Below are positions 55,863 to 64,000 of a stretch of DNA of 64,000 bases, one piece after another. The notes below the pieces were generated by a model. It made no database searches and had not been told where the DNA came from. It was given only the letters and a program-made list of their open reading frames with translations. This DNA comes from Methylophaga sp. OBS1. GTDB taxonomy: Bacteria; Pseudomonadota; Gammaproteobacteria; Nitrosococcales; Methylophagaceae. Every line of letters begins with the position of its first letter. The stretch's first letter is position 1. The stretch covers positions 142,948-206,947 of the forward strand of contig NZ_JAPDMS010000006.1 in the NCBI RefSeq assembly GCF_026319365.1, given 5' to 3'. Position numbers and translations under genes: made by a program.

Positions 55863-56402
55863 GTGAGCAGATTAAAAGATTATTATCGTGAAACTGTAGT
55901 TAAACAACTGCAAGACCAGTTTAACTACAAATCAGTAATGGAAGTGCCTCGCATTACCAAAATCACCATTAATATGGGTGTAGGTGAAGCGTTGACTGAC
56001 AAGAAAGTGCTGGAAAACGCAATGGCTGACATGGAGAAGATTGCCGGTCAGAAACCCGTTGTAACCAAAGCGCGTAAGTCAGTTGCCGGCTTCAAGGTGC
56101 GTGAAGGTTGGCCGATTGGTTGTAAAGTCACACTGCGCAAAGAACGCATGTATGACTTTCTGGATCGCCTGATTACCATTTCCATTCCACGTATTCGGGA
56201 TTTTCGTGGCCTCAATCCTAAATCGTTTGACGGCCAAGGAAACTACAGCATGGGGATTAAAGAGCAAATTATCTTCCCCGAGATTGAATACGACAGAATC
56301 GACAAGCTGCGTGGTATGGATATCACCATTACCACTTCTGCCAATAACGCAGAAGAGTCGCGCGCTTTGTTGACTGCGTTCAAGTTTCCTTTTAGAAAAT
56401 AA
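55863..56402 (+). CDS. rplE: Ribosomal protein L5
   Basis: L5 binds 5S rRNA. The 179 residues contain [39 protein letters not shown] and [20 protein letters not shown], and match E. coli in length. The start codon is GTG (55863). In E. coli, S8 represses the spc genes at this start; I did not identify that structure. Confidence 0.98.
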   Translation: MSRLKDYYRETVVKQLQDQFNYKSVMEVPRITKITINMGVGEALTDKKVLENAMADMEKIAGQKPVVTKARKSVAGFKVREGWPIGCKVTLRKERMYDFLDRLITISIPRIRDFRGLNPKSFDGQGNYSMGIKEQIIFPEIEYDRIDKLRGMDITITTSANNAEESRALLTAFKFPFRK

Positions 56403-56422
56403 ACATTTGGATGGAATAAGTT

Positions 56423-56728
56423 ATGGCTAAACGTTGCATGGTTAACCGCGAAATCAAGCGGGCAAAACTGGTTAAAAAATACGCTGCGAAGCGTGAAGAA
56501 TTGAAAAAGCAAATGCTGGATATGTCGCTGTCTGCAGAACAGCGTGAAGCAGCGGCGAAGAAATTCCACTCGCTGCCACGTAACTCCAGTCCAACGCGTC
56601 TGAGAAACCGTTGTGAACTGACAGGTCGTCCGCATGGCTATTTCCGCAAATTCGGTTTGTCTCGTAACAAACTGCGCGAACATGCAATGAAAGGCGACAT
56701 CCCTGGTCTGGTAATGGCCAGTTGGTAA
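56423..56728 (+). CDS. rpsN: Ribosomal protein S14 (zinc-free type)
   Basis: The 101-residue form has no CxxC pairs, so it is the long, zinc-independent paralogue typical of gammaproteobacteria. It shows [20 protein letters not shown] and [20 protein letters not shown]. It lies between rplE and rpsH. Confidence 0.98.
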   Translation: MAKRCMVNREIKRAKLVKKYAAKREELKKQMLDMSLSAEQREAAAKKFHSLPRNSSPTRLRNRCELTGRPHGYFRKFGLSRNKLREHAMKGDIPGLVMASW

Positions 56729-56757
56729 TTACCAGCCTGAATAGTGGAGCTAGATAG

Positions 56758-57153
56758 ATGAGTATGACAGATCCAATTGCAGATATGCTGACACGCATTC
56801 GCAATGCCCAACAGGCGAACAAAGCCGAAGTTGCTATGCCTTCCTCTAAAGTGAAGGTTAACATCGCCAAGGTATTGGAAGAAGAAGGCTATATCACTGC
56901 ATTCAATGTCACCGAAGCAGACAGCAAAGCAACGCTGACTATTACCCTGAAATATTTCGAGGGTAAACCGGTTATTTCTGAAATTAACCGCGTCAGCCGT
57001 CCAGGTCTGCGTGTTTACAAATCAGCCAATGACCTGCCACGTATCATCGGCGGTCTGGGTGTAGCGATTGTGTCTACATCTAAAGGCGTGATGGCCGACC
57101 GCAAAGCACGTGCCCTGGGTCAGGGTGGTGAAGTGCTGTGCGCAGTAAGCTAA
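56758..57153 (+). CDS. rpsH: Ribosomal protein S8
   Basis: S8 binds 16S helix 21 and is the spc repressor in E. coli. The 131 residues begin [20 protein letters not shown] and end in the conserved [20 protein letters not shown] region. Complete and normal in length (130-132). Confidence 0.98.
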   Translation: MSMTDPIADMLTRIRNAQQANKAEVAMPSSKVKVNIAKVLEEEGYITAFNVTEADSKATLTITLKYFEGKPVISEINRVSRPGLRVYKSANDLPRIIGGLGVAIVSTSKGVMADRKARALGQGGEVLCAVS

Positions 57154-57177
57154 GCCTGATTTATTGGAGATTGTAAA

Positions 57178-57711
57178 ATGTCACGTATTGCAAATGCGCC
57201 AGTCGAAATTCCAGCAGGTGTGGAAATTTCTCTGAGCGACAGTGAAATCACCGTTAAAGGTAAAAAAGGCACGCTGTCACGTGCAATCCATCCTGATGTA
57301 CAGGTTGCACAGGAAGATTCTGCACTGAAAACTTCTGCCAAAATTGAATCACAGGCCGCTGTTGCCCTGGCAGGTACAACTCGTGCCCTGCTGAACAACA
57401 TGGTTATCGGCGTTACCGAGGGCTTCCAGAAGAAACTGGCCCTGGTCGGTGTGGGTTACCGTGCTAAAGCACAAGGCAACAAACTGGACCTGACACTGGG
57501 TTTTTCCCACCCGGTTCAGTACGAAGTGCCTGAAGGTATTACCGTTGAAACACCAAGCCAGACTGAAATCGTTGTTTCAGGTGCTGACAAGCAGGTTGTC
57601 GGTCAGGTGGCAGCAGACATCCGCGCATATCGCGAACCAGAGCCTTACAAAGGTAAAGGTGTCCGTTATGCCGATGAGCATGTTGCTCGTAAAGAAGCTA
57701 AGAAAAAATAG
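57178..57711 (+). CDS. rplF: Ribosomal protein L6
   Basis: L6 is a two-domain protein near the factor-binding site. The 177 residues show [40 protein letters not shown] and the C-terminal [17 protein letters not shown]. It lies 12 bp before rplR. Confidence 0.98.
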   Translation: MSRIANAPVEIPAGVEISLSDSEITVKGKKGTLSRAIHPDVQVAQEDSALKTSAKIESQAAVALAGTTRALLNNMVIGVTEGFQKKLALVGVGYRAKAQGNKLDLTLGFSHPVQYEVPEGITVETPSQTEIVVSGADKQVVGQVAADIRAYREPEPYKGKGVRYADEHVARKEAKKK

Positions 57712-57723
57712 TTAGGCTGAAAA

Positions 57724-58077
57724 ATGGATAAGAAAATTTCACGTTTACGTAGAGCGGCCAGAGCGCGGGCTAAACTGAGAGAACTCGAAGTTTATCGGCT
57801 GACAGTTCACAGAACTCCACGCCATATTTATGCGCAGGTTCTGACCCACGACAGCTCTAAAGTCATTGCTTCGGCCTCAACTTTGGATCCTGAAGTCAAA
57901 AAAGATCTGAAAAACACCGGCAATGTCGACGCGGCTACCGTCGTCGGTAAAATCATTGCTGAGCGTGCTGCCAAAGAAGGTATTAAAGAAGTGGCCTTTG
58001 ATCGCAGCGGTTTCAGATATCACGGTCGTGTCAAAGCATTAGCTGATGCGGCGCGCGAAAACGGCCTTCAGTTCTAA
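57724..58077 (+). CDS. rplR: Ribosomal protein L18
   Basis: L18 binds 5S rRNA together with L5. The 117 residues have [20 protein letters not shown] and the conserved C-terminus [20 protein letters not shown]. Normal length. Confidence 0.98.
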   Translation: MDKKISRLRRAARARAKLRELEVYRLTVHRTPRHIYAQVLTHDSSKVIASASTLDPEVKKDLKNTGNVDAATVVGKIIAERAAKEGIKEVAFDRSGFRYHGRVKALADAARENGLQF

Positions 58078-58094
58078 TTTAAAAGGTAAGAAAC

Positions 58095-58607
58095 ATGGCT
58101 CAGAATGAACAAAGACAAGCCAACAACTCTGATGGCTTGATTGAAAAATTAGTCGGTATCCGTCGCGTTGCTAAAGTAGTAAAAGGCGGTCGCGTATTTG
58201 GTTTCTCTGCACTGACTGTGGTTGGTGACGGTAACGGTCGCGTTGGCTTCGGCCAGGGCAAAGCCCGTGAAGTACCGGTTGCGATTCAAAAAGCAATGGA
58301 TGAAGCCAGAAAGAACATGAAACAGGTCGCGCTGAAAGGTGACACCCTGCAGCATCCTGTGACAGCACGTCACGGTGCCGCTAAGGTGTTCATGCAACCT
58401 GCATCTGAAGGTACCGGTGTTATCGCCGGTGGTGCGATGCGTGCTGTATTCGATGCGGTCGGTGTTCATAACGTTCTTGCCAAGTCAAACGGTTCAACCA
58501 ATCCTGCCAACGTGGTTCGCGCAACTATCAAGGGTCTGACAGACATGAACAACCCTGAAGCGATTGCGGCCAAACGCGGCAAGACTGTTGAAGAGATCAC
58601 GGAATAA
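58095..58607 (+). CDS. rpsE: Ribosomal protein S5
   Basis: S5 affects decoding accuracy and mRNA unwinding. The 170 residues include [19 protein letters not shown] (the loop linked to spectinomycin), [20 protein letters not shown] and [18 protein letters not shown]. rpmD follows after 5 bp. Confidence 0.98.
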   Translation: MAQNEQRQANNSDGLIEKLVGIRRVAKVVKGGRVFGFSALTVVGDGNGRVGFGQGKAREVPVAIQKAMDEARKNMKQVALKGDTLQHPVTARHGAAKVFMQPASEGTGVIAGGAMRAVFDAVGVHNVLAKSNGSTNPANVVRATIKGLTDMNNPEAIAAKRGKTVEEITE

Positions 58608-58612
58608 GAAAG

Positions 58613-58801
58613 ATGTCATCACAAGCTAAATTAAAAGTCACCTTGGTGAAAAGCACCATTGGTCGTCTGGCCAAACATAAAGCGAGTGTTGCCGGTCTGG
58701 GTCTGAGAAAAACCGGTAGCAGCGCTGTAGTGCTGGATACACCTGAGAATCGCGGCATGATCAACGCTGTGTCGTACTTACTGAAGGTTGAGGAAGTTTA
58801 A
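58613..58801 (+). CDS. rpmD: Ribosomal protein L30
   Basis: A 62-residue protein with [20 protein letters not shown] and [20 protein letters not shown], typical of short bacterial L30. It lies 5 bp after rpsE and its stop is one base from the rplO ATG. Confidence 0.97.
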   Translation: MSSQAKLKVTLVKSTIGRLAKHKASVAGLGLRKTGSSAVVLDTPENRGMINAVSYLLKVEEV

Positions 58802-58802
58802 G

Positions 58803-59237
58803 ATGAACCTGAATACACTGTCGCCAGCACCAGGCGAGAAGAAAGACGCGAAACGCGTCGGTCGCGGTATTGGCTCGGGACTGGGTAAAACCGGTGGCCG
58901 TGGTCACAAGGGTCAGAAATCTCGTTCAGGCGGTTTCCACAAACGTGGTTTCGAAGGCGGTCAGATGCCTTTGCAACGCCGTCTGCCTAAAGTCGGTTTT
59001 AACTCCCGCAAGAGTCTGACTGCTGCCGAAGTTCGCCTGGATACCCTGGCAAACATCGAAGCGGAGGTGATTGACCTGCTGACGCTGAAAGCAGCCGGCG
59101 CAGTGGCTGAAAACACGAAAAGTGTCAAAGTCATCAACTCTGGTGAAATCAGCACTGCAGTTAATCTGAAAGGCATCGCTGTAACGGCTGGCGCGAAAAA
59201 AGCGATTGAAGCCGCAGGCGGTAAAATCGAAGAGTAA
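58803..59237 (+). CDS. rplO: Ribosomal protein L15
   Basis: L15 is a late 50S assembly protein. The 144 residues have the Gly/Arg-rich N-terminus ([20 protein letters not shown]) and [21 protein letters not shown] 58803 gives [11 protein letters not shown] as in E. coli; the upstream in-frame ATG at 58788 lies inside rpmD and is not used. Confidence 0.97.
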   Translation: MNLNTLSPAPGEKKDAKRVGRGIGSGLGKTGGRGHKGQKSRSGGFHKRGFEGGQMPLQRRLPKVGFNSRKSLTAAEVRLDTLANIEAEVIDLLTLKAAGAVAENTKSVKVINSGEISTAVNLKGIAVTAGAKKAIEAAGGKIEE

Positions 59238-59242
59238 GCTAA

Positions 59243-60598
59243 GTGGAAAATAACAGACAACAAGCAGCAGCTTTATTGGCAGGCGGTGGACGTTTCGGTG
59301 AACTGAAAGCCCGCCTGCTCTTCGTTCTGGGGGCGTTAATCGTTTACCGTATGGGTACGTTTATGCCGGTTCCCGGTATCGATCCGGCTGCGCTGGCCAT
59401 TATGTTCGAACAGCAACGAGGGACCATCCTCGATATGTTCAACATGTTCTCCGGCGGCGCTCTTGAGCGCCTGTCTGTTTTTGCACTGGGCATCATGCCG
59501 TATATTTCGGCGTCGATTATCATGCAGCTCTTGACGGTTGTGCACCCTAAACTGGCGCAACTGAAGAAAGAGGGTGCAGCAGGTCGCCGCAAAATCACGC
59601 AGTACACGCGTTACGGTACGCTGGTACTGGCCACGTTCCAGGCACTGGGTATTGCTATTGCACTCGAAAGTCAGAGCGCTGCCGGTGTTAGTGTGGTCAT
59701 TGATCCGGGTTTTGTATTCCGTATTACTGCGGTCATTACCCTGGTTACCGGTACCATGTTCCTGATGTGGCTGGGCGAGCAGATCACTGAGCGCGGTATC
59801 GGTAACGGTATTTCATTGATTATCTTTGCCGGTATTGTTGCCGGACTGCCATCAGCGATTGGCGGCACCCTGGAACTGGCGCGCACCGGTCAGCTGCATA
59901 CTTTCTTGGTGATTGCGCTGCTGTTGTTAGCGCTGGCTGTCACTGCTTTTGTCGTTTTCGTCGAAAGAGCACAGCGTCGTATACCTGTGCATTATGCTAA
60001 ACGCCAGCAGGGGCGTAAGATGATCGCCGGCCAGGTTACGCATCTGCCGTTGAAGCTGAACATGGCGGGTGTTATTCCCCCAATTTTTGCTTCAAGTATC
60101 ATCCTGTTTCCTGCTACAATTGCCGGCTGGTTTGGTTCATCAGACGGCATGGGGTGGCTGAAAGATATCTCAACATTGATGTCGCCTGGTCAACCGATGT
60201 ATGTCATGGCCTATGCCCTGGCAATTATATTCTTCTGTTTCTTCTACACCGCGCTGGTGTTCAATCCGAAAGAAACAGCTGAGAACCTGCAAAAATCTGG
60301 CGCCTTCATCCCTGGTATCCGTCCAGGTGAGCAAACTGCGCGTTATATCGATACTGTGATGGGCCGATTGACCCTCGCAGGTGCGGTTTACATTACCGCA
60401 GTATGTTTGCTGCCAGAGTTTTTAATACTTTACTGGAGCGTTCCGTTTTATTTCGGCGGTACCTCCCTGTTGATCATCGTCGTGGTTGTTATGGACTTCG
60501 TGTCCCAGGTGCAGTCGCACATGATGTCTCAGCAGTACGAAAGTTTGATGAAAAAATCGAATAAATCTAATAGTGGGGTCAGGGGCTTTTTAGGCTAA
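59243..60598 (+). CDS. secY: Protein translocase channel SecY
   Basis: SecY is the ten-helix channel of the Sec translocon. The 451 residues include [20 protein letters not shown], the plug and pore helices ([19 protein letters not shown]), [20 protein letters not shown] and [18 protein letters not shown]. The start is GTG 59243, 5 bp after rplO. SecE is encoded 25 kb upstream in the same run. Confidence 0.98.
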   Translation: MENNRQQAAALLAGGGRFGELKARLLFVLGALIVYRMGTFMPVPGIDPAALAIMFEQQRGTILDMFNMFSGGALERLSVFALGIMPYISASIIMQLLTVVHPKLAQLKKEGAAGRRKITQYTRYGTLVLATFQALGIAIALESQSAAGVSVVIDPGFVFRITAVITLVTGTMFLMWLGEQITERGIGNGISLIIFAGIVAGLPSAIGGTLELARTGQLHTFLVIALLLLALAVTAFVVFVERAQRRIPVHYAKRQQGRKMIAGQVTHLPLKLNMAGVIPPIFASSIILFPATIAGWFGSSDGMGWLKDISTLMSPGQPMYVMAYALAIIFFCFFYTALVFNPKETAENLQKSGAFIPGIRPGEQTARYIDTVMGRLTLAGAVYITAVCLLPEFLILYWSVPFYFGGTSLLIIVVVVMDFVSQVQSHMMSQQYESLMKKSNKSNSGVRGFLG

Positions 60599-60631
60599 TC
60601 CCGACTTAAAAGGTTTTGCTGGAGAAAAAAG

Positions 60632-60745
60632 ATGAAAGTTCAGGCGTCAGTAAAAAAGATTTGTCGCAATTGTAAAATTGTAAAAAGAAATGGTGTGTTA
60701 CGAGTTATCTGTTCAGAAGCTCGTCACAAACAACGTCAAGGCTAA
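60632..60745 (+). CDS. rpmJ: Ribosomal protein L36
   Basis: A 37-residue protein: [20 protein letters not shown], then [16 protein letters not shown] after one Gly. Cys11, Cys14, Cys27 and His32 form the zinc site, so this is the zinc-binding form. TGGAGAAAAAAG precedes the ATG. Its place after secY is the usual end of the spc operon. Confidence 0.97.
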   Translation: MKVQASVKKICRNCKIVKRNGVLRVICSEARHKQRQG

Positions 60746-60830
60746 CTTGACGATCGTTTTAGTTTGTTGTTGAACAAAAGAATTGTATGTTACAATTCAC
60801 TGTTCACTCCTGAGGAATTAGGGTAAATCA
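60746..60830 (+). promoter_or_regulatory. Leader between rpmJ and rpsM
   Basis: An 85-bp gap containing a perfect inverted repeat AATTGTA-TGT-TACAATT (60781-60797) and GAGGAATTAGGG before rpsM. In E. coli, S4 represses the alpha operon at a pseudoknot in this place; the repeat may form part of such a structure, but the fold was not established. Confidence 0.35.
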
Positions 60831-61184
60831 ATGGCTCGTATAGCTGGTATTAATGTTCCTGTGCAGAAGCACGCTGTAATCGCATTGACATCGATTTATG
60901 GTATCGGACGCACACGTGCTCAAGCAATCTGTGAAGCCGCAGGCGTAGCACCTGACGCTAAAGTCAGAGATCTGTCTGAGCAGGAAGTCGAAGCGCTTCG
61001 TACCGAAGTTGGCAAGTACTCCGTAGAAGGTGACTTGCGTCGTGAAGTATCCATGGATATCAAACGCCTGAAAGATCTGGGCTGTTTCCGTGGCGTTCGT
61101 CACCGTAGAGGTCTTCCAGTTCGCGGCCAAAGAACAAAAACAAACGCAAGGACCCGTAAAGGTCCTCGCCGTGTGATCAAATAA
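60831..61184 (+). CDS. rpsM: Ribosomal protein S13
   Basis: S13 bridges the subunits in the 30S head. The 117 residues show [36 protein letters not shown] and the C-terminal [20 protein letters not shown]. First gene of the alpha block; rpsK follows after 15 bp. Confidence 0.98.
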   Translation: MARIAGINVPVQKHAVIALTSIYGIGRTRAQAICEAAGVAPDAKVRDLSEQEVEALRTEVGKYSVEGDLRREVSMDIKRLKDLGCFRGVRHRRGLPVRGQRTKTNARTRKGPRRVIK

Positions 61185-61199
61185 GGTAAGAGGCTTTCG

Positions 61200-61589
61200 A
61201 TGGCAAATTCATCAGCACGACAACGTAAACGTGTTAAAAAGAATGTCGTTGATGGCGTAGCCCACGTGCACGCTTCATTCAATAACACAATCGTTACTAT
61301 CACTGATCGTCAGGGGAATGCCTTGTCATGGGCCACCTCAGGCGGTTGCGGTTTCCGTGGTTCTCGTAAAAGCACCCCTTTTGCTGCTCAGGTAGCAGCT
61401 GAGAAAGCGGGTGAGGTAGCCAAGGATTTCGGCATGAAAAACCTGGACGTAGAAATCAAAGGCCCAGGCCCTGGTCGTGAATCAGCCGTGCGTGCCCTGA
61501 ATAATCTGGGTTTCAAGATTACCAATATTTCTGACGTCACACCGATTCCTCACAATGGTTGCCGTCCGCCTAAGCGTCGTCGCGTTTAA
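61200..61589 (+). CDS. rpsK: Ribosomal protein S11
   Basis: S11 lines the mRNA exit cleft. The 129 residues have [40 protein letters not shown] and end [24 protein letters not shown] (here [20 protein letters not shown]). Complete. Confidence 0.98.
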   Translation: MANSSARQRKRVKKNVVDGVAHVHASFNNTIVTITDRQGNALSWATSGGCGFRGSRKSTPFAAQVAAEKAGEVAKDFGMKNLDVEIKGPGPGRESAVRALNNLGFKITNISDVTPIPHNGCRPPKRRRV

Positions 61590-61611
61590 TAGAATTTCGG
61601 AGTAACACAGA

Positions 61612-62232
61612 ATGGGAAAATATCGTGGCCCAACTTGTAAACTGAGCCGTAGAGAAGGTACTGATCTGTTCCTGAAGAGCAGAGGCAACCCAATCGAAAG
61701 CAAGTGCAAGATCGAAACTAAACCTGGTCAGCATGGTGCCCGCAGAGGTCGTGATTCTGACTATGCTCAACAGTTGCGTGCCAAGCAGCGTATTCGTCGT
61801 ATCTACGGTGTACTGGAAAAACAGTTCCGTAACTACTACAAATCAGCTGACCAGAAGAAAGGCGCAACCGGTATCAACCTGCTGAACATGCTGGAACAAC
61901 GTCTGGATAACGTTGTGTACCGCATGGGCTTTGCCGGCACTCGTGCCGAAGCAAGACAGTTGGTTTCTCACAAAGCCGTGCTGGTTAATGGCAAAGCGAC
62001 CAATATCCCTTCTTACCAAGTGCAGGAAGGTGATGTTGTAGAAATTCGCGAGAAAGCCAAAAAGCAAGAACGCATCAGCAACGCCATGTCTGTTGCAGAG
62101 CAACTGGGCTTCCCGGAATGGGTGGAAGTTAACGCGAAAGCATTCTCAGGTACTTTCAAACGTGTTCCTGAGCGTGATGAGCTGCCAGCTGAACTGTCTG
62201 AAAACCTGGTTGTAGAGCTTTACTCGAAATAA
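61612..62232 (+). CDS. rpsD: Ribosomal protein S4
   Basis: S4 starts 30S assembly and is the alpha-operon repressor in E. coli. The 206 residues show [20 protein letters not shown], an S4 RNA-binding domain (about 95-160; [20 protein letters not shown]) and the usual C-terminus LVVELYSK. Normal length. Confidence 0.98.
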   Translation: MGKYRGPTCKLSRREGTDLFLKSRGNPIESKCKIETKPGQHGARRGRDSDYAQQLRAKQRIRRIYGVLEKQFRNYYKSADQKKGATGINLLNMLEQRLDNVVYRMGFAGTRAEARQLVSHKAVLVNGKATNIPSYQVQEGDVVEIREKAKKQERISNAMSVAEQLGFPEWVEVNAKAFSGTFKRVPERDELPAELSENLVVELYSK

Positions 62233-62274
62233 ACATAACTAAACTCCGGGCAGGAGTTTACTAGAGGAATTTGC

Positions 62275-63258
62275 ATGACGACTTACACGAGTCAATTTCT
62301 TAAACCAAGGATTGTAGACATCCAGAAGTTTAGTGATACGCGTACACGTCTTGTGCTGGAACCGCTTGAGCGTGGTTTTGGTCACACCCTGGGCAATGCC
62401 CTGCGCAGAATCCTGCTGTCCTCAATGGAAGGTGCAGCTGTTGTAGAAGCTCAGATTGATGGTGTCGTCCACGAGTATTCCGCTATTGATGGTGTGCAGG
62501 AAGACGTCCTCGACATCCTGCTGAACATGAAAGGTCTGGCAATCAAGTTACATGAAGGTAATGAAGTTGTTCTGACTTTAAATAAAGAAGGCGTTGGCCC
62601 TGTTACTGCTGCTGATATTCAATTGCCGCATAATGTGGAAGTGACCAACCCTGATCATGTTATTGCCAATCTGACTGGTGGTAGCCTGGCTATTACCTTC
62701 AAGGTTGCTAAAGGTCGTGGCTACTCTGCTGCCAATACCCGTAGCACAACAGAAGAAGAAGATCATGCGATTGGTCAGCTTCATCTGGATGCTTCTTTCA
62801 GCCCTGTTCGTCTGGTGACCTACAGTGTTGAGAGTGCCCGTGTAGAAAACCGCACTGACCTTGATAAATTGATTATTGACGTTGAAACCAACGGCACACT
62901 GGAAGCGGAAGATGCAATTAAATACGCAGCAACCATTTTGAGTGATCAGCTCACTTCCTTCGTTGATTTTACTGTCATTGAAGAAAGTGTCAGTGAACCG
63001 AAACAACCGGCTGTTGATCCTGCGCTGTTGCAAGCGATCGATGATCTGGATCTGACTGTCCGCTCAGCGAATTGTCTGAAGGCAGAAAATATTTATTATG
63101 TTGGTGACCTGATTCAGCGTACTGAAATGGAACTGCTGAAAACGCCAAACCTGGGTAAGAAGTCATTAACTGAAATTAAAGAAGTGCTGGCTTCAAAAGG
63201 TCTGTCCCTGGGTATGCACCTGGATAACTGGCCACCTGCTTCTTTAGAGTCAAAATAA
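62275..63258 (+). CDS. rpoA: RNA polymerase alpha subunit
   Basis: RpoA nucleates polymerase assembly and binds UP elements. The 327 residues show the N-terminal domain ([20 protein letters not shown]) and, after a linker at about 235-250, the C-terminal DNA-binding domain ([40 protein letters not shown]). Length and domain spacing match E. coli (329). Confidence 0.99.
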   Translation: MTTYTSQFLKPRIVDIQKFSDTRTRLVLEPLERGFGHTLGNALRRILLSSMEGAAVVEAQIDGVVHEYSAIDGVQEDVLDILLNMKGLAIKLHEGNEVVLTLNKEGVGPVTAADIQLPHNVEVTNPDHVIANLTGGSLAITFKVAKGRGYSAANTRSTTEEEDHAIGQLHLDASFSPVRLVTYSVESARVENRTDLDKLIIDVETNGTLEAEDAIKYAATILSDQLTSFVDFTVIEESVSEPKQPAVDPALLQAIDDLDLTVRSANCLKAENIYYVGDLIQRTEMELLKTPNLGKKSLTEIKEVLASKGLSLGMHLDNWPPASLESK

Positions 63259-63298
63259 TACTGAAGTTAATTCAGCATAAAAGAATAGGGTAACAACA

Positions 63299-63688
63299 AT
63301 GCGTCATCGTAATTCTGGTCGTAAATTAAATCGTAACAGCAGCCATCGCAAAGCGATGTTCAAAAACATGGCTGCGTCTCTGTTTGAGCACGAAGTCATT
63401 CGTACTACTTTGCCAAAGGCAAAAGAGTTACGTGGTGTCGTTGAGCCGCTGATTACTTTGGGTAAAAAAGACTCGGTTGCTAACCGTCGTCTGGCTTTCG
63501 CCCGAATCGGTGACCGCGATGTTGTGACCAAACTGTTCAATGAAATCGCACCACGTTCAGCCAACCGTCCTGGTGGCTACGTGCGTGTACTGAAATGTGG
63601 TTTCCGCCAAGGCGACAAGGCCCCTATGGCTATTGTTGAACTGGTAGATCGCGAGGTTCAGGACGCTGAAGCTGTCGACGCTGAATAA
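63299..63688 (+). CDS. rplQ: Ribosomal protein L17
   Basis: L17 lies at the tunnel exit. The 129 residues have [20 protein letters not shown] and [20 protein letters not shown]; the end is acidic ([14 protein letters not shown]). Last gene of the alpha block, followed by a terminator. Confidence 0.98.
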   Translation: MRHRNSGRKLNRNSSHRKAMFKNMAASLFEHEVIRTTLPKAKELRGVVEPLITLGKKDSVANRRLAFARIGDRDVVTKLFNEIAPRSANRPGGYVRVLKCGFRQGDKAPMAIVELVDREVQDAEAVDAE

Positions 63689-63711
63689 CACTCAGCATAT
63701 ATCGATCATGG

Positions 63712-63735
63712 AAAGCCGGCTCAATGCCGGCTTTT
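63712..63735 (+). terminator. Terminator of the ribosomal protein superoperon
   Basis: AAGCCGGC/GCCGGCTT with a five-base TCAAT loop, followed by TTCT. The T run is short, but this is the only strong stem after rplQ. Confidence 0.85.
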
Positions 63736-63852
63736 CTATTTATAGAAGCGGCTGAAAGGCCATAGATGATAGTAAACAAGATTATTTCTTGAGCTAACTG
63801 ACTGATTTTTAGTCCTATCATCAGAAAGTCTGAAATTAGTGTTGTAACACTG

Positions 63853-63880
63853 TTGACACACTCTCTCAGGCCGGTATAAT
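63853..63880 (+). promoter_or_regulatory. Ribosomal RNA operon promoter
   Basis: A perfect TTGACA (63853-63858) and perfect TATAAT (63875-63880) are separated by 16 bp. The expected start is at about 63887. A dyad GTGTT-GT-AACAC (63839-63850) lies directly upstream. Confidence 0.85.
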
Positions 63881-63887
63881 TCTCGCT

Positions 63888-64000
63888 TCTTTGCTGCAGC
63901 GAGTTCTGCAAGCAACGCTCTTTAACAAAACAGTATCAAGTAATTTGTGTGGGTGCTTACGTTAGGTTGCTAGAAAACCTGACGGATAGCATTTACATGC
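63888..64000 (+). other. rRNA operon leader with boxA (16S gene outside the window)
   Basis: The leader contains GCTCTTTAACA (63917-63927), the boxA antitermination element that recruits NusB-S10, followed by the GTGTGGGTGCTT-type sequence often seen upstream of 16S rRNA in gammaproteobacteria. The mature 16S start is not reached. Confidence 0.8.

Overview
This 64 kb window is chromosomal DNA of a motile gammaproteobacterium. That is shown by the order yajC-secD-secF after tgt, the ubiE-ubiJ-ubiB cluster next to hslVU, an mpl/ubiX pair, a three-helix SecE, and a tRNA(Tyr-Gly-Thr)-tuf-tRNA(Trp)-secE-nusG-L11-L10-rpoBC-str-S10-spc-alpha run. A marine methylotroph of the Methylophaga type would fit (formate-tetrahydrofolate ligase is present), but the sequence alone does not prove it. 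There is no phage, insertion sequence or CRISPR array. Almost all of the DNA is coding and looks vertically inherited.

Region 1 (1-14.7 kb) is a flagellar operon (fliI, fliJ ... fliK) into which a complete chemotaxis module is inserted: STAS protein, cheY, cheA, cheW, a ParA-type ATPase, a soluble chemoreceptor, cheR, cheD, cheB and a membrane-anchored coiled-coil protein. A second, membrane-bound receptor follows fliK. This is the most interesting part of the window. The soluble receptor carries a bacterial-haemoglobin-type globin domain, then a PAS domain resembling the haem PAS of Aer2, a second PAS, a signalling domain and a C-terminal xWxxF CheR tether. The ParA gene overlaps it. The coiled-coil protein after cheB carries a CheZ-like D-x-x-x-Q motif and may be a membrane-bound CheY-P phosphatase.

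Region 2 (14.7-25.3 kb) holds housekeeping genes: a retropepsin-like secreted protease, pyrF on the minus strand, tgt-yajC-secD-secF, a small unknown minus-strand gene, a conserved membrane protein, mpl-ubiX and fhs. It is followed by about 620 bp without a credible gene that looks like a degenerate dispersed repeat.

Region 3 (25.9-32.0 kb, minus strand) is one tight operon, hslV-hslU-DUF971-ubiE-ubiJ-ubiB-djlA. It links protein quality control to ubiquinone synthesis.

Region 4 (32.2-64 kb) is the translation and transcription superlocus. It holds three tRNAs and the first tuf, tRNA-Trp-secE-nusG, rplKA, rplJL, rpoBC, then rpsL-rpsG-fusA-tuf joined without a break to the S10, spc and alpha operons through rplQ. 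The window ends in the promoter and boxA leader of a ribosomal RNA operon whose 16S gene lies outside. Hairpins between rplL/rpoB, rpoC/rpsL and rpsG/fusA and leaders before rplK and rplJ suggest the internal regulation of this run.
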